Origin: CAWGOF01 sp963824225
Lineage (GTDB): Bacteria > Acidobacteriota > Polarisedimenticolia > Polarisedimenticolales > Polarisedimenticolaceae
NCBI GenBank assembly: GCA_963824225.1
Contig: CAWGOF010000002.1
Span: 806,001-870,000 of the forward strand
DNA length: 64,000 nucleotides
Direction of reading: 5' to 3'
The translations under genes were made by a program, and so were the position numbers. Each line of letters begins with the position of its first letter. Position 1 is the stretch's first letter. Of the stretch, positions 52,450 to 61,725 are shown piece after piece. The notes beneath the pieces were generated by a model that was not told the origin of the DNA, made no database searches, and saw only the letters and a program-made list of their open reading frames with translations.

Positions 52450-53535
52450 ATGCGCAACGGATGGACCGGCGGCCAGTACAGCCTGTTCCGGGCGGGGTTC
52501 GGCCTGTACCTCGCGATCGTGTTCGTCGACGTGCTGCGCGAGCCGCAGCCGGCGGGCGCATGGGTCGCGGCGCTCGCGGGGGCGGTGTTCAGCCTGGCGT
52601 TCGCCCTTGGGCTGCGCGATCGCGCCGCGGCGGCGCTGATCCTCGTCTCGGGCGGGGCGCTGGGCGCCGTCGTCCCGGGAACGCTCGGACCGGGGGCCGT
52701 GCTCAGCGCGTGGATCCTCGTGCTCCACTGGTTCCTGCCCGCGGCACCGTTCGGCTCGATCGACGCTCTCGGGCGCATCGATCCGGGGAACGGCTGGCGC
52801 ATGCACGACGTCGTGCACACGGCCCACTGGATCGCGCTGGCGATCGCGCTCGCCGGGCTCGGGATCGTCGTGTGGCGTCCGGAGTGGAGCGGAGAGTGGA
52901 TCCTTCCGGAGATCGTCGCCAAGGGCCCCCGCGCGACCGTGGTCGGCGTGCTGACGCTCGCCGTCGCGCCGCTCGCGCTCCTGCCGCGCCTCAGACGCTT
53001 CGCCTGGATCGCGGCGCTCCTGGCTTCGGCGCTCGGCGTCGCGCTCGCCGTCGACGAGCGGCCGTTCCTCGGCCTCGGCGCCCTGCTCCTCGTCGCGTTC
53101 GAGCCGCGGTGGATCGCGCCGCGCGAGCCCGCGGCGTGCGACCTCGTGTTCTACGACGGCACGTGCGGCGTGTGCCACGCGTTCGTGCGGTTCGTCCTGG
53201 CCGAGGACGAGCGGCAGGATCGGTTCCATTTCTCCCCGCTCGGCAGCGACACGTTCCGCGAGAGCATCGCCGAGCGCGATCGCGCGCTCCTCCCCGACAG
53301 CGTGGTGCTCCGGTCGGCCGACCGCGCGCTGTTCACGCGCTCGACCGCCGTGCTGCGGACCGGCAAGCGCCTGGGCGGGATCTGGCGCTTGCTCGCCGAG
53401 GCGGCGACGGCCGTTCCGCGACCGCTGCGCGACGGGGCCTACGACGTCGTCGCGCGCACGCGCCGCAAGCTGTTCGACCGTCCGCAGTCCGCTTGCCCGA
53501 TCGCCCCGCCACCGCTGCGCCGGAAGTTCGTGTAA
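52450..53535 (+). CDS. Multi-span membrane protein with C-terminal DCC (thiol-disulfide oxidoreductase-like) domain
   Basis: A 361-residue protein. About six to eight transmembrane helices fill residues 10-225, beginning SLFRAGFGLYLAIVFVDVL, a layout resembling the HTTM (vitamin-K carboxylase-like) membrane domain. Residues ~235-360 form a DCC/DUF393 domain with YDGTCGVCHAFVRFVL at its start. This CxxC thioredoxin-like site suggests a disulfide exchange role. It starts 2 bp after the preceding stop. HTTM-DCC pairs usually occur as neighbouring genes, and here they are fused. Confidence 0.8.
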   Translation: MRNGWTGGQYSLFRAGFGLYLAIVFVDVLREPQPAGAWVAALAGAVFSLAFALGLRDRAAAALILVSGGALGAVVPGTLGPGAVLSAWILVLHWFLPAAPFGSIDALGRIDPGNGWRMHDVVHTAHWIALAIALAGLGIVVWRPEWSGEWILPEIVAKGPRATVVGVLTLAVAPLALLPRLRRFAWIAALLASALGVALAVDERPFLGLGALLLVAFEPRWIAPREPAACDLVFYDGTCGVCHAFVRFVLAEDERQDRFHFSPLGSDTFRESIAERDRALLPDSVVLRSADRALFTRSTAVLRTGKRLGGIWRLLAEAATAVPRPLRDGAYDVVARTRRKLFDRPQSACPIAPPPLRRKFV

Positions 53536-53556
53536 ACCAAGAGCCGGAGGAGCCAG

Positions 53557-53967
53557 ATGAAGCTCGGGCTGCTGATCTCCGGCGCACTCGTCGCCCTGGC
53601 GACGCTGTTCCTCGTGATCCTCGCCGCGCTGCCCCTCGGGCCGTTCGAGACGGCGATCGTCCTAGCGTTCGACGGGAGCCCGGACCTGGGCCCGGACGCT
53701 CCGCACTCGATCGAGTGCGCGGGCTTCGAGTGCGCGGCGGTCGTGCCGCTTCTGCCCCGCGTGTCGGGCGTCTCGTGCAGCCAGCCGCTCGTGGGCCGCG
53801 AGCAACTCTCGGCGCTCGGCGCGTGCTGCACGGCGACCTTCGGCGATCTCGGCACGACCGAGATCCATGTGTTCCGTCGCGACTCGCAGTTCGACATCGT
53901 CCTGACCGAGCCGCGCATGCGGCGCGTGATCCACGAGCTGGCCGAGCCGGTCGGCGACGCGCGCTAG
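53557..53967 (+). CDS. Small exported or membrane-anchored Cys-containing protein, unknown
   Basis: A 136-residue protein with one hydrophobic N-terminal segment (LLISGALVALATLFLVILAALPLG), either an uncleaved anchor or a leader. The rest holds five Cys (SIECAGFECAAVV, GVSCSQPL, GACCTATF) and a strand-rich C-terminus. I do not recognise it. GGAGGAG upstream is a strong ribosome site. It lies 21 bp after the DCC gene, which suggests co-expression and possibly a disulfide-linked function with it. It ends 7 bp from the convergent MacB-like pseudogene. Confidence 0.7.
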   Translation: MKLGLLISGALVALATLFLVILAALPLGPFETAIVLAFDGSPDLGPDAPHSIECAGFECAAVVPLLPRVSGVSCSQPLVGREQLSALGACCTATFGDLGTTEIHVFRRDSQFDIVLTEPRMRRVIHELAEPVGDAR

Positions 53968-53974
53968 CGCAGAG

Positions 53975-55219
53975 TCACTCGTAGCGCAGCGCGTCGATCG
54001 GGTCGAGGTTCGCCGCGCGCACCGCGGGGTAGATGCCGGACACGAGGCCGACGGCCACCGAGACGCCGGTCGACAGCGAGGATCGAGACCGCGGTGACCA
54101 CCGTCGGCCAGCCGGCGTAGGCCGCGACGCCGCGCGCGATCGCCGACGCCCATGCGCGATCGCCGGCGAGGCCGCCGAGCGACGCGAGATCGTGAACGCC
54201 TCGATCAGGAACTGGAAGCGGATGTCGGTGCGCCGCGCGCCGACCGCGCGGCGCACGCCGATCTCGCGCGTCCGCTCGAGCACCGTCGCGAGCATGATGT
54301 TCATGATGCCGATCCCGCCGACGAGCAGCGAGATCCCGGCGATGCAGCCCATCACGATGTTGAACAGCCGCTGCGTGCGCCGGCTCTGGTCGAGCAGCGC
54401 CTCGGGCACGACAGGTCCGAAGTCGTCGAGCGCCGCCGTGCAGGCGGTCGAGCAGCGTCGCCGATCGCCGCGCCGGCCGCGCGTCGGCGACTCGCTCGGT
54501 GTCGAGCTGGACCACGATCTCGTCGAGCGGCGCTTCGAGCGGATCGCGGTCGAACTTGCGCAGCGCGGTCGTGACCGGCAGGTAGATCTCGTCGTCCGCG
54601 CTCCCCAGCGCGACGCCCTGGAACGTCCCGCTGCCCGTCGCCTGGGCCAGCACGCCGACGACCTCGAACCACACGTCGTTGATCTTGAACGCTGCCCGAG
54701 CGGCGGGATCGTAGCCGAACAGGTCGCGGCGCACGCCGGACCCGATGACGCAGACCTGGGCGTGGTCGGCCTCGTCGCGCGGGTCGAGGAAGCGGCCCTC
54801 GGCGAGCGGCAGACGGGTCAGCGTCGGCGTGGCGATGGTCGACGCCGAACACCTTGGCCTCGGTCTTGCCGCGCGGGGCGAGGACCTTGTACGGCTCGAT
54901 CTCGACCCGCGGGGCGACGACTAGCGACGCCCGGGCACCGCCTCGAGGATCGCCCGCGCGTCGCGCAGCGACAGGCCGAGCGACTTCTTGCGGATCTCCT
55001 GCAGCTCGTCGTTCTCGAGCTTCGGCTGCGCACGAGCACGTTGCGCATGCCGAGCCGCTCGATCATCTCGAGCGCCTGGCGCTCGGCGCCCGCGCCGATC
55101 GAGAGCATGGCGATCACCGCGCCGACGCCGAAGATCATGCCGAGCATGGTCAGCGCCGAGCGCAGCTTGTGCGCGGCGAGGTTGTCGAGCGCGCCGCGCA
55201 ACGCCTCGAGCGGGTTCAA
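53975..55219 (-). pseudogene. MacB/FtsX-type ABC transporter permease, multiply frameshifted
   Basis: Fragments in several frames together spell a MacB-like permease. MNPLEALRGALDNL and SALTMLGMIFGVGAVIAMLSI form the N-terminal helix. A periplasmic domain includes SLGLSLRDARAILEAVPG, KVLAPRGKTEAKVFGVD, FGYDPAARAAFKINDVWFEVVGV and EIYLPVTTALRKF. The C-terminal helices include NIVMGCIAGISLLVGGIGIMNIMLATV, TREIGVRRAVGA, QFLIEAFTIS and GIYPAVRAANLDPIDALRYE. I count at least six frame changes (about 55030, 54935, 54845, 54470-54430, 54190-54150, 54080). There is no N-terminal ATPase domain, unlike MacB proper. The TTG start overlaps the preceding stop (TTGA). It is either a decaying gene or an error-rich stretch. 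Motifs are intact between breaks. Confidence 0.8.
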
Positions 55220-56508
55220 GGACCGGTCCGCCGCGGCGCGCCGGCGACGGCGGAAGCGTCCTTGCCCTCCCGCTCGTCGCGCGCCCGGTCGCCGCCCGCG
55301 TGGGGTCGCGCAGCGCGACGAGATCGCCCGGCGCGATTCCGTCCTCGATCACCTGCCGTCCGAGACCCGCGGGTCCCAGGCGCACGTCTTGCGGCTCGAA
55401 CCGCGCGCCGCGCCGGACGTAGACCACCGAGCGGCCCTCGGTCTCGAACACCGCTTGCCGCGGGACGGTGACCGCGGCGTCGCGCTGCTCGAGCACGATC
55501 GTGGCCTGCGATGCGCTGGCCGGGCTTGATCGTCGCGGCCGCCGGGTCGTCGAAGTCGAGCACGGCGCCGAAGTACTGCACCGGGACCTCGAAGCTCCGC
55601 GGCTGGGCCAACGTGTCGACCGACCGGACGCGAGCCGACAGCACCCGGTCCGGGCGGCCGTCGACGACGACCGTTGCCGGAACACCGGCCTTGAGCCCTC
55701 CCGCGTCGGCCTCGAGCACGAACACCTTGGCCTCGAGCGCCTCGAGCCGCGGCAGCTCGGCCACCGCGTTCCCACCCCACACGACCGTACCCACGCGCGG
55801 CAGCTGGCCCCACTGGTCGCGCAGGGTGAAGATCCCCTCATGCGGCGCGCGGACCTCGAGCGCTTGCAGGTCGCCCTGCGCCTGCGCGATCTTGAGATCG
55901 GCCTTGCGGCGCTCGATCCCCAGGAGGTCGATCTCGACCTCCGCCAGCTCGCCTTTGATCCCGCGCACGTCCTCGGCGTTCTCCTTGCGCGCGGCGGCGA
56001 GGTCGGCGTCGATCTTCGACTTGGCGATGTCGACGCGCGAGAACACGTCCGGATCCTTGCTCTGGTACTTCTGGGCGTAGTCCAGCTCGACGCCCGCGAT
56101 GTGCGCGTCACGCTCGAGGTTCTTGCCGGCGCTGGCCTCGCGGACCTGCGTGCGCTCGATCCGGGCGTCGGCCGTCGCCCGCTCGGTGCGGCCCTCGAGC
56201 AGCCGCGTCTCGAGGTCGGTCGGATCGAATCGGATCACGACGTCGCCGGGCTTCACGCGCGTGCCGTCGGCGGCGAGCCAGGCGATGCGCAGCTGGCCGC
56301 GAGTCATCGGCGGAGGGCCGAGCGGTGTGGCATCGGCGGCCTGGACCACGCCGTCGGCCCAGATGCGGTGGACGAAGTCCGAGCGCACGGCCGGCGTCGT
56401 CGGGACGTCGCCCGCACCCGAGCCGAGCCCGCGCACGACGAGCGCCACGAGCGCCCCGCCGACGACGACGAGCGCCAGGCTCGATCCGATCAGCACTCGG
56501 CGACGCAT
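55216..56508 (-). pseudogene. Third membrane-fusion protein (HlyD/MacA-like), frameshifted
   Basis: A periplasmic adaptor subunit. It has an N-terminal anchor (RRVLIGSSLALVVVGGALVALVV), barrel/lipoyl segments (PMTRGQLRIAWLAADGTRVKPGDVVIRFD), a long coiled coil (residues ~100-210, SKIDADLAAARKENAEDV), and beta-barrel parts (APHEGIFTLRDQWGQLP, PRSFEVPVQYFGAVLDFDDP). Near 55512 the frame changes to give ATIVLEQRDAAVTVPRQAVFE and GLGRQVIEDGIAPGDLVALRDP. It then returns to the first frame at about 55290-55310, ending RRTGP at the TGA that overlaps the permease start. The two compensating shifts mean a full-length product would need both corrected. The start ATG 56508 shares one base with the preceding TGA. 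Confidence 0.8.
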
Positions 56509-57731
56509 CAACCGCGGTCCTCGTCCTGCGGCTCGGTCAGCCCGATGCGGTCGTTCTCGTCGAGTCCGCGCAAGACCTCCACGTCCGTGGCGTTGCGTCG
56601 GCCGACCTCGACCCGCACGCGCTCGAACCCGGTGAGCGACTCGCGGTACACGACCGGCCCGTCGCTCGAGGCGAAGACCGCTCCGGCCGGGGCCAGCAGC
56701 ACGCCCGGCGCACGCTCGATCTCGATCCGTCCGCGGAACCGCATCCCCGGTCGCATCCGCCGCGAATCGGTCTCGTCGAGCTCGATCGCCAGCATCGCGA
56801 CCTTGAGCGGACTGTTCCACGACGCCCGCTGCACCGTGTTCCAGATCGACGAGACGCGGCCGTGGAACTCGACGTCCGGGTGCGCATCGAGCCTGAGCGT
56901 GACGCGCTGCCCGACCGCCAGGCGTCCGGCGTCGGCCTCGTCGACCCGGCCGTCGGCACGCATCGCGCGCAGGTCGGGCAGCTCGACCAGCTCGCGCCCG
57001 CGCCACACCGAGTCGCCGATCTTGGGCTTCGTCCCGTCCCAGTTCGCGACGTGGATCACGGTGCCGGCGCGCGGCGCGCGGCGCGTCATGTGCTCGATTT
57101 CGGCCTCGATCTCCTCGGCCCGGTTCACCGCCCGATCGAGCTGGTTGTGCAGCGCCGCGAGCTGGGCCTCGGCCGAGCGCTGGGCCGCCGCCGCGCGCTC
57201 GCGCAGGAACTTCAGCTCGAGCCGCGCGAGATCGAGATCGAGCCGCTCGAGCGCCAGCTCCTGGGCCTTGACGATCTCGGGCGGCGCGGCGAGCGTCAGC
57301 TCGGCCCGCCGCAGCCGGGCCTCGGCCTCGGCGAGCCGCAGGTCGTCCGACTCGCGCGAGACCGCGAGGCTCTTCTCCGTCTTCTCGATCTGCTTGCGGG
57401 CGGCGTCGCTCTCGGTTTGCTGGCGCTCGAGCCGCTGACGCAGGTCGTTCGCATCGAAGGAAACGACCGGCGCGCCCTGTTGAACCTCCTGGCCCTCGGG
57501 GGCCAGGCTCGTGATCTTGAACTCCCACACGTCGCGGATCGGCGGCGGCGTGATCCGCGAGGCCTCGACCGCGCTCAGCACCCCCTCGACCTCGACCGAC
57601 AGCACGAGGTCACCGCGGTGCACCGTGACCGTGCCCGAGACGTCGCCCGCCGTCACCGCCCGGCCGATCCACACCGCCGCCGCGAGAGCTACGACCGAGC
57701 CCAGGATCGCGACCCACGCGCGGCGGCTCAC
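56508..57731 (-). CDS. Second membrane-fusion protein (HlyD/MacA-like)
   Basis: A 407-residue periplasmic adaptor of an efflux or secretion ABC transporter. N-terminal anchor AWVAILGSVVALAAAVWIG. Lipoyl half-motifs are ITSLAPEGQEVQQGAPVVSFD and RAPRAGTVIHVANWDGTKPKIGD. A coiled coil of about 120 residues lies between (QTESDAARKQIEKTEKSLAV to LDRAVNRAEEIEAEIEHM). A beta-barrel and C-terminal domain follow (MRPGMRFRGRIEIERAPGVLLAP). The GTG start overlaps the stop of the first adaptor (GTGA). Confidence 0.87.
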   Translation of the reverse strand: MSRRAWVAILGSVVALAAAVWIGRAVTAGDVSGTVTVHRGDLVLSVEVEGVLSAVEASRITPPPIRDVWEFKITSLAPEGQEVQQGAPVVSFDANDLRQRLERQQTESDAARKQIEKTEKSLAVSRESDDLRLAEAEARLRRAELTLAAPPEIVKAQELALERLDLDLARLELKFLRERAAAAQRSAEAQLAALHNQLDRAVNRAEEIEAEIEHMTRRAPRAGTVIHVANWDGTKPKIGDSVWRGRELVELPDLRAMRADGRVDEADAGRLAVGQRVTLRLDAHPDVEFHGRVSSIWNTVQRASWNSPLKVAMLAIELDETDSRRMRPGMRFRGRIEIERAPGVLLAPAGAVFASSDGPVVYRESLTGFERVRVEVGRRNATDVEVLRGLDENDRIGLTEPQDEDRG

Positions 57732-58930
57732 GAGCGCCGCCCGATCGGCTGGCCCTCGTCGAGCCCGGACTCGACGATGCAGTGCCGCGCGTCGCACGGA
57801 CCCAGGCCGACCTCGACCATCGCGCCCGAGGCCAGGCTCGCCCGCGGAGCGCTGCCGCTGAAGTCGATCGCCCCGCGCGGCACGAGCAGCACGCCCGCGA
57901 GCGCCGGGCCGAGGACCTCGACGCGCACCGACATTCCCGGCCGCATCGTCCGGGGGTCCGACCCGTCGATGCGCACGACGACGTCGAACCTCCTTCGCGT
58001 GTCGTCGCGCCGGTACGGCTTGGCGATCGGCGAGATCTCGACGACCTCGCCGTCGAGCACGCGGTCGGGGAACGCATCGAGCGTGCACCGGGCCCGCATC
58101 CCGGGGGCGATGCGCCCATCGTCCACGTCGCTCAGCGCCGCTCGCACCTGCATCGTCGTGAGATCGGGGATCATCGCCACGACCTGGCCCGTGCGCACCG
58201 TGTCCCCGATCTGCAGCTTGCGCCCCTCCTCGGGATCGCCGTCGACGACGAAGATCCCCGCGCTCGGCGCGGTGAGCGAGAGCGCGGCGATCGCTCGCTC
58301 GGCCAGGGCCACGCTCTCCTTGGCCTTGGCCAGGGCGATGTCGAGCTCCGACAGCTCGGCGCCCGCCGCACGCCGGCTGCCGTCGAGGTCCTCGCGCGCC
58401 TTTTCGAGCGCAACCTCGGCCTTGGCCAGCGCGAGCTGCAGGTCCTGGTACTGCCGCCCGGTCACGAGGTCGGCCGGCACCTCGGCCCGTCGCGCGGCCT
58501 TCTCGCGCTCGACCCGCGCACGCTCGAGGGCGATCTGCCGGTCCGCGATCTCGACCGCGAGGTTGGCCTCCTTCTGCATCCGGTCGTTGAGCGCCTTCGA
58601 TTCGGCCAGACGGTTCTGCTCGAGGTCGGTCGCGAACGCCGAGTTGTCGAGCTCGAGCACCTTCTGGCCCACGGCGACCTCCCGGCCGTCGGCCTCCATC
58701 CAGCGGATCGGCATCTGGAACGTCGTGGTCCGCGGGACCGTGATCCACTCCGCGCGCAGCGCCTCGAGCTCGCCGGTCAGGAGCCAACGCGGCTCGAGCG
58801 TCCCGCGGAACGTCCGATCCTCGACCGGCCGGCCGGGTGCCGGGGCCTCCGGTCGCGCGGCGGGCGACGAGCACCCGCACGCCACCGCGGCGTAGGCCAG
58901 AAGGGCGACGGCTGCGGGTGCTGCACGCAC
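57728..58930 (-). CDS. First membrane-fusion protein (HlyD/MacA-like), putative lipoprotein
   Basis: A 400-residue adaptor. The leader ends in VACGCSSP, so it is probably a lipoprotein. TFRGTLEPRWLLTGELEAL and ADGREVAVGQKVLELDNS form the first lipoyl half. A coiled coil (DRQIALERARVEREKAARRAE to KESVALAERAIAAL) comes next, then LTAPSAGIFVVDGDPEEGRKLQIGD as the second half. A beta-barrel domain (MRPGMSVRVEVLGPALAGVLLVPRG) ends the protein. GTG 58930 gives the leader. It is the first gene of the adaptor-adaptor-adaptor-permease run and is divergent from the TPR gene with 76 bp between. Confidence 0.87.
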   Translation of the reverse strand: MRAAPAAVALLAYAAVACGCSSPAARPEAPAPGRPVEDRTFRGTLEPRWLLTGELEALRAEWITVPRTTTFQMPIRWMEADGREVAVGQKVLELDNSAFATDLEQNRLAESKALNDRMQKEANLAVEIADRQIALERARVEREKAARRAEVPADLVTGRQYQDLQLALAKAEVALEKAREDLDGSRRAAGAELSELDIALAKAKESVALAERAIAALSLTAPSAGIFVVDGDPEEGRKLQIGDTVRTGQVVAMIPDLTTMQVRAALSDVDDGRIAPGMRARCTLDAFPDRVLDGEVVEISPIAKPYRRDDTRRRFDVVVRIDGSDPRTMRPGMSVRVEVLGPALAGVLLVPRGAIDFSGSAPRASLASGAMVEVGLGPCDARHCIVESGLDEGQPIGRRS

Positions 58931-59006
58931 GAAGCAACAGTGTATACGCCGCAGGAGGCGATACCACCCGGTAGCTCCGGCCGGTGCTCCTGGCTAGACT
59001 GAAGGC

Positions 59007-60536
59007 GTGAAACGGCGCGGTTCCGTGGCGTTCGCGATCGCAGGACTGCTCGTCCTCGGCTCCCCGATCCTGGCCGGGCGGGCCGCCGAGGTGCGGCGCC
59101 GGTCGTACGACCTGCTCAACGAGGGGGTAACGGCGTACAAGAACGGCGACTACGCCGCGGCCGTGGAGAAGCTCCGCGAGTCCTCGGGGCTCGCGCTCAA
59201 CTCGTTCCGCGCGTACTTCTACCTGGGCCTCGCGCTCTCGGCCGATCGGCGGTACGTCGAGGCGGTCGAGTCGCTCAACATCGCGCTCGACCTGGACCCC
59301 GTGCACCTGCAGTCGCTTGTGGCCCTGGGCGATGCGCAGTGGAAGATCGGCGACCTGGCCGAGGCCGACGCGGCGTACTTCCGCGCGCTGAAGCTCCGCC
59401 CTGAATACGCGGACGCCCTCGACGGCCTGGCCCGCGTGCGCGAGAGCCGGGGACAGATCGATCTCGCGGTCACGACGTTCCAGCGGGCGATCGCGTCGAA
59501 CCGCGGGTTCGCGCCGGCGTACACGCACTTGGGCGACCTGTACCTGCGTCAGGGCCGGTTCGAGGAGGCGGTGCATCTGCTCGAGGAGGCGGTCTCGGCG
59601 CGGCCGGACTTCGCGGCCGGGCTGAACCGGCTGGCTCTGGCGTACGGGCGGCTCGGCCTGTCGAACGAGGCGATCGCGACGATCCAGCGCGCCCGCGAGC
59701 TCGAGCCGAAGAACGCCGAGCATCCGGCGACCCTCGGCCTGCTGCAGCTCGGCGAGGGCTCGACCGCCGCCGCCGAGCGCTCGTTCGGCGCCGCCCTGGC
59801 CCTCGATGCCGCGCAGCCCGAGGCGCTCGCCGGCCTGGCCGAGATCTCCCGGCGCGCGGGCATGTACGACGAGGCGGCGCGGCGCCTCGACCAAGCGCTC
59901 GCCGACCCGCGTCTCGACGCGCCGCGAACGACGCGGCTGAAGCTGCTCAAGGACAGCATCCTGGCCGAGCAGACCGAGGTCCGGGGGCTCGAGGAGCGGC
60001 TCGGCGCGGGCAGCGCGTCTGCGGCCGATCGGGAGCGGCTCGCCCGGATCTACGCCCTACGCAGCCAGTGGAGCGCAGCGATCGAGCTCGAGCAGAGCCT
60101 GCCGCCCGACCACGCGCAGCGCGAGCGCCTGGCGTATCTGCTGTTCCGCTCGAGCCGGTTCCGCGAAGCGCACGAGATCTACTCCGCCCTGCGGGCCGAG
60201 GATCCGACCCCCGTCGCCGCGCTGAACGACGGGGTCACGCTCGCGCTCCTGGGCGACGACACGGGCGCCATCGAGGCGTTCGAGAGCGCGCTCGCGACCG
60301 ATCCGAAGAACGAGACGGCGAAGGTGTTCCTGGCCAACGCGTACCTGCGCACGGGCAACACGGCCGGCGCGATCGCGGCGTACAAGCAGTTCCTCGACGG
60401 CGGCGCGCAGGGCGAGCGGGCCGAGCGCGTGCGCCGCATCCTGGCCCAGCTCGCGCCGCAGCTCGTCGCGCCCGCGGCCACGCCGGCGCCCGCGGTGGTG
60501 CCGGTGCCGGTCCCCGCATCCGGAGCCGCGCCATGA
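59007..60536 (+). CDS. Exported TPR-repeat protein coupled to VWFA protein
   Basis: A 509-residue protein with a leader (VAFAIAGLLVLGSPILAGRAAE) and about ten tetratricopeptide repeats, for example NEGVTAYKNGDYAAAVEKLRE and AYFYLGLALSADRRYVEAVESLNIALDLDP. A C-terminal Pro/Ala/Val-rich tail follows (VAPAATPAPAVVPVPVP). It is likely a periplasmic or surface scaffold. The GTG start is followed directly by the leader. Its stop overlaps the ATG of the VWFA gene (ATGA), so the two products are probably made in a fixed ratio and may interact. Confidence 0.85.
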   Translation: MKRRGSVAFAIAGLLVLGSPILAGRAAEVRRRSYDLLNEGVTAYKNGDYAAAVEKLRESSGLALNSFRAYFYLGLALSADRRYVEAVESLNIALDLDPVHLQSLVALGDAQWKIGDLAEADAAYFRALKLRPEYADALDGLARVRESRGQIDLAVTTFQRAIASNRGFAPAYTHLGDLYLRQGRFEEAVHLLEEAVSARPDFAAGLNRLALAYGRLGLSNEAIATIQRARELEPKNAEHPATLGLLQLGEGSTAAAERSFGAALALDAAQPEALAGLAEISRRAGMYDEAARRLDQALADPRLDAPRTTRLKLLKDSILAEQTEVRGLEERLGAGSASAADRERLARIYALRSQWSAAIELEQSLPPDHAQRERLAYLLFRSSRFREAHEIYSALRAEDPTPVAALNDGVTLALLGDDTGAIEAFESALATDPKNETAKVFLANAYLRTGNTAGAIAAYKQFLDGGAQGERAERVRRILAQLAPQLVAPAATPAPAVVPVPVPASGAAP

Positions 60537-61687
60537 AGCGCGCCGCGCTCGCTCTGATCGTGCTCGGCGCGGCGACCCTGCTCTTGGCGCAGGACGCCGA
60601 GCGCCGGCGTGGATTCTCGGTCACGATCACCGAGCCCGTGAACCAGGAGGTCGTCTACGGCAAGACCAAGATCGCGGCCAAGATCGAGATCGACGACCCC
60701 GCGCTCGTCGACCGCGTCGAGTTCATGGTCAACGAGGAGGTCGTGTTCGTCGATCGCGAGGCGCCGTACGAGTATTTCCACGCGTTCGGCGAGAGTGCGC
60801 GGTCGTGGATCATTCGCGTCGTGGCCTGGCACGTCGAGGGGGTGTCGGTCAGCGACGTCTCGGTGACGCGCAAGCTCGAGTTCTCGAACATCGAGCGTGT
60901 GGACCGTGTGCTGATGTGGATCTCGGCCACGGACAAGAACGACGAGTTCGTCACCGACCTCGACCGCGCCGACTTCCGGCTGTTCGAGAACGACGCGCAG
61001 CAGGAGATCATCGATTTCTACGCCGAGAACCGCGAGATCACGCTGGCGTTCGTCATCGACGCCTCGGGCTCGATGCGCGACAAGATCGAGCAGGTGCACC
61101 TCGCCGCGGGCGCGTTCGTCGATACGCTGCGCGACATCGACAAGGCGCTGGTGATCGACTTCGACGACAACGTGTTCCTGATCCAGGACCTGACCTCCGA
61201 CCGCGCCGCGCTGAAGCAGGCGATCCAGAGTACCGAGCCGCTCGGGGCGACGTCGCTGTACGACGCGTTGCACGCGGCGTACCGCAAGATCGGCAAGATC
61301 GACGGCCGCAAGGCGATGATCCTGCTATCGGACGGCGAGGACACGTCGAGCCGCCTGGGCTACAAGCGCGTGCTCGAGGAGGCCAAGTCGAACAACACGA
61401 TGCTGTACACGATCGGCATCGAGGGCGACGGCTCGTTCGATCGCGCGGTGCTCAAGGAGCTGGCCGAGGTCACGGGCGGCAAGTCGTTCGTGGTCAAGAG
61501 GGCCGACGAGCTGTCGGGCGTGTACCAGAAGATCGCCGCCGAGCTCGGGCGCCAGTACTACGTGTCGTACTCGACGACCAACAAGAACTGGGACGGACAC
61601 TGGATCGGGATCCGCGTCGACCCGCAGCGCAAGGATCTCAAGATCCGCGCCCGGCGCGGCTACTTCGCGGTGCGCAGCTCGGGCTGA
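60533..61687 (+). CDS. Secreted VWFA-domain protein (acidobacterial VWFA-related type)
   Basis: A 384-residue protein with a leader (MKRAALALIVLGAATLLLAQ), a beta-sandwich N-terminal domain (ITEPVNQEVVYGKTKIAAKI, RVEFMVNEEVVFVDREAPYE), and a von Willebrand A domain from residue ~165. The metal site is DASGSMRDK, and GATSLYDALHAAYRKIG and ILLSDGEDTSSR are the other typical segments. The end, YYVSYSTTNKNWDGHWIGIRV then RARRGYFA, matches the 'VWFA-related Acidobacterial domain' proteins. This is one of the better hints to the host phylum. It is probably a surface adhesion or complex-forming protein that depends on divalent metal. Confidence 0.9.
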   Translation: MKRAALALIVLGAATLLLAQDAERRRGFSVTITEPVNQEVVYGKTKIAAKIEIDDPALVDRVEFMVNEEVVFVDREAPYEYFHAFGESARSWIIRVVAWHVEGVSVSDVSVTRKLEFSNIERVDRVLMWISATDKNDEFVTDLDRADFRLFENDAQQEIIDFYAENREITLAFVIDASGSMRDKIEQVHLAAGAFVDTLRDIDKALVIDFDDNVFLIQDLTSDRAALKQAIQSTEPLGATSLYDALHAAYRKIGKIDGRKAMILLSDGEDTSSRLGYKRVLEEAKSNNTMLYTIGIEGDGSFDRAVLKELAEVTGGKSFVVKRADELSGVYQKIAAELGRQYYVSYSTTNKNWDGHWIGIRVDPQRKDLKIRARRGYFAVRSSG

Positions 61688-61725
61688 AGCTCACGGCCTG
61701 AAGCTCACGGCCTGAAGCTCACGGC
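61685..61725. repeat. Three tandem copies of a 14-bp repeat at a convergent gene end
   Basis: TGAAGCTCACGGCC starts at 61685 and 61699, with a third near-complete copy at 61713. The first copy supplies the VWFA stop codon (TGA) and the last supplies the amidohydrolase stop on the other strand (TCA at 61719-61721). Because each copy carries both stops, gain or loss of a copy would leave both proteins unchanged. Confidence 0.9.

Noticed and set aside
49439..52561. A 1,040-residue minus-strand open frame opposite glmM
   Set aside because: Shadow frame caused by high GC at third positions. The plus strand encodes complete, recognisable enzymes.
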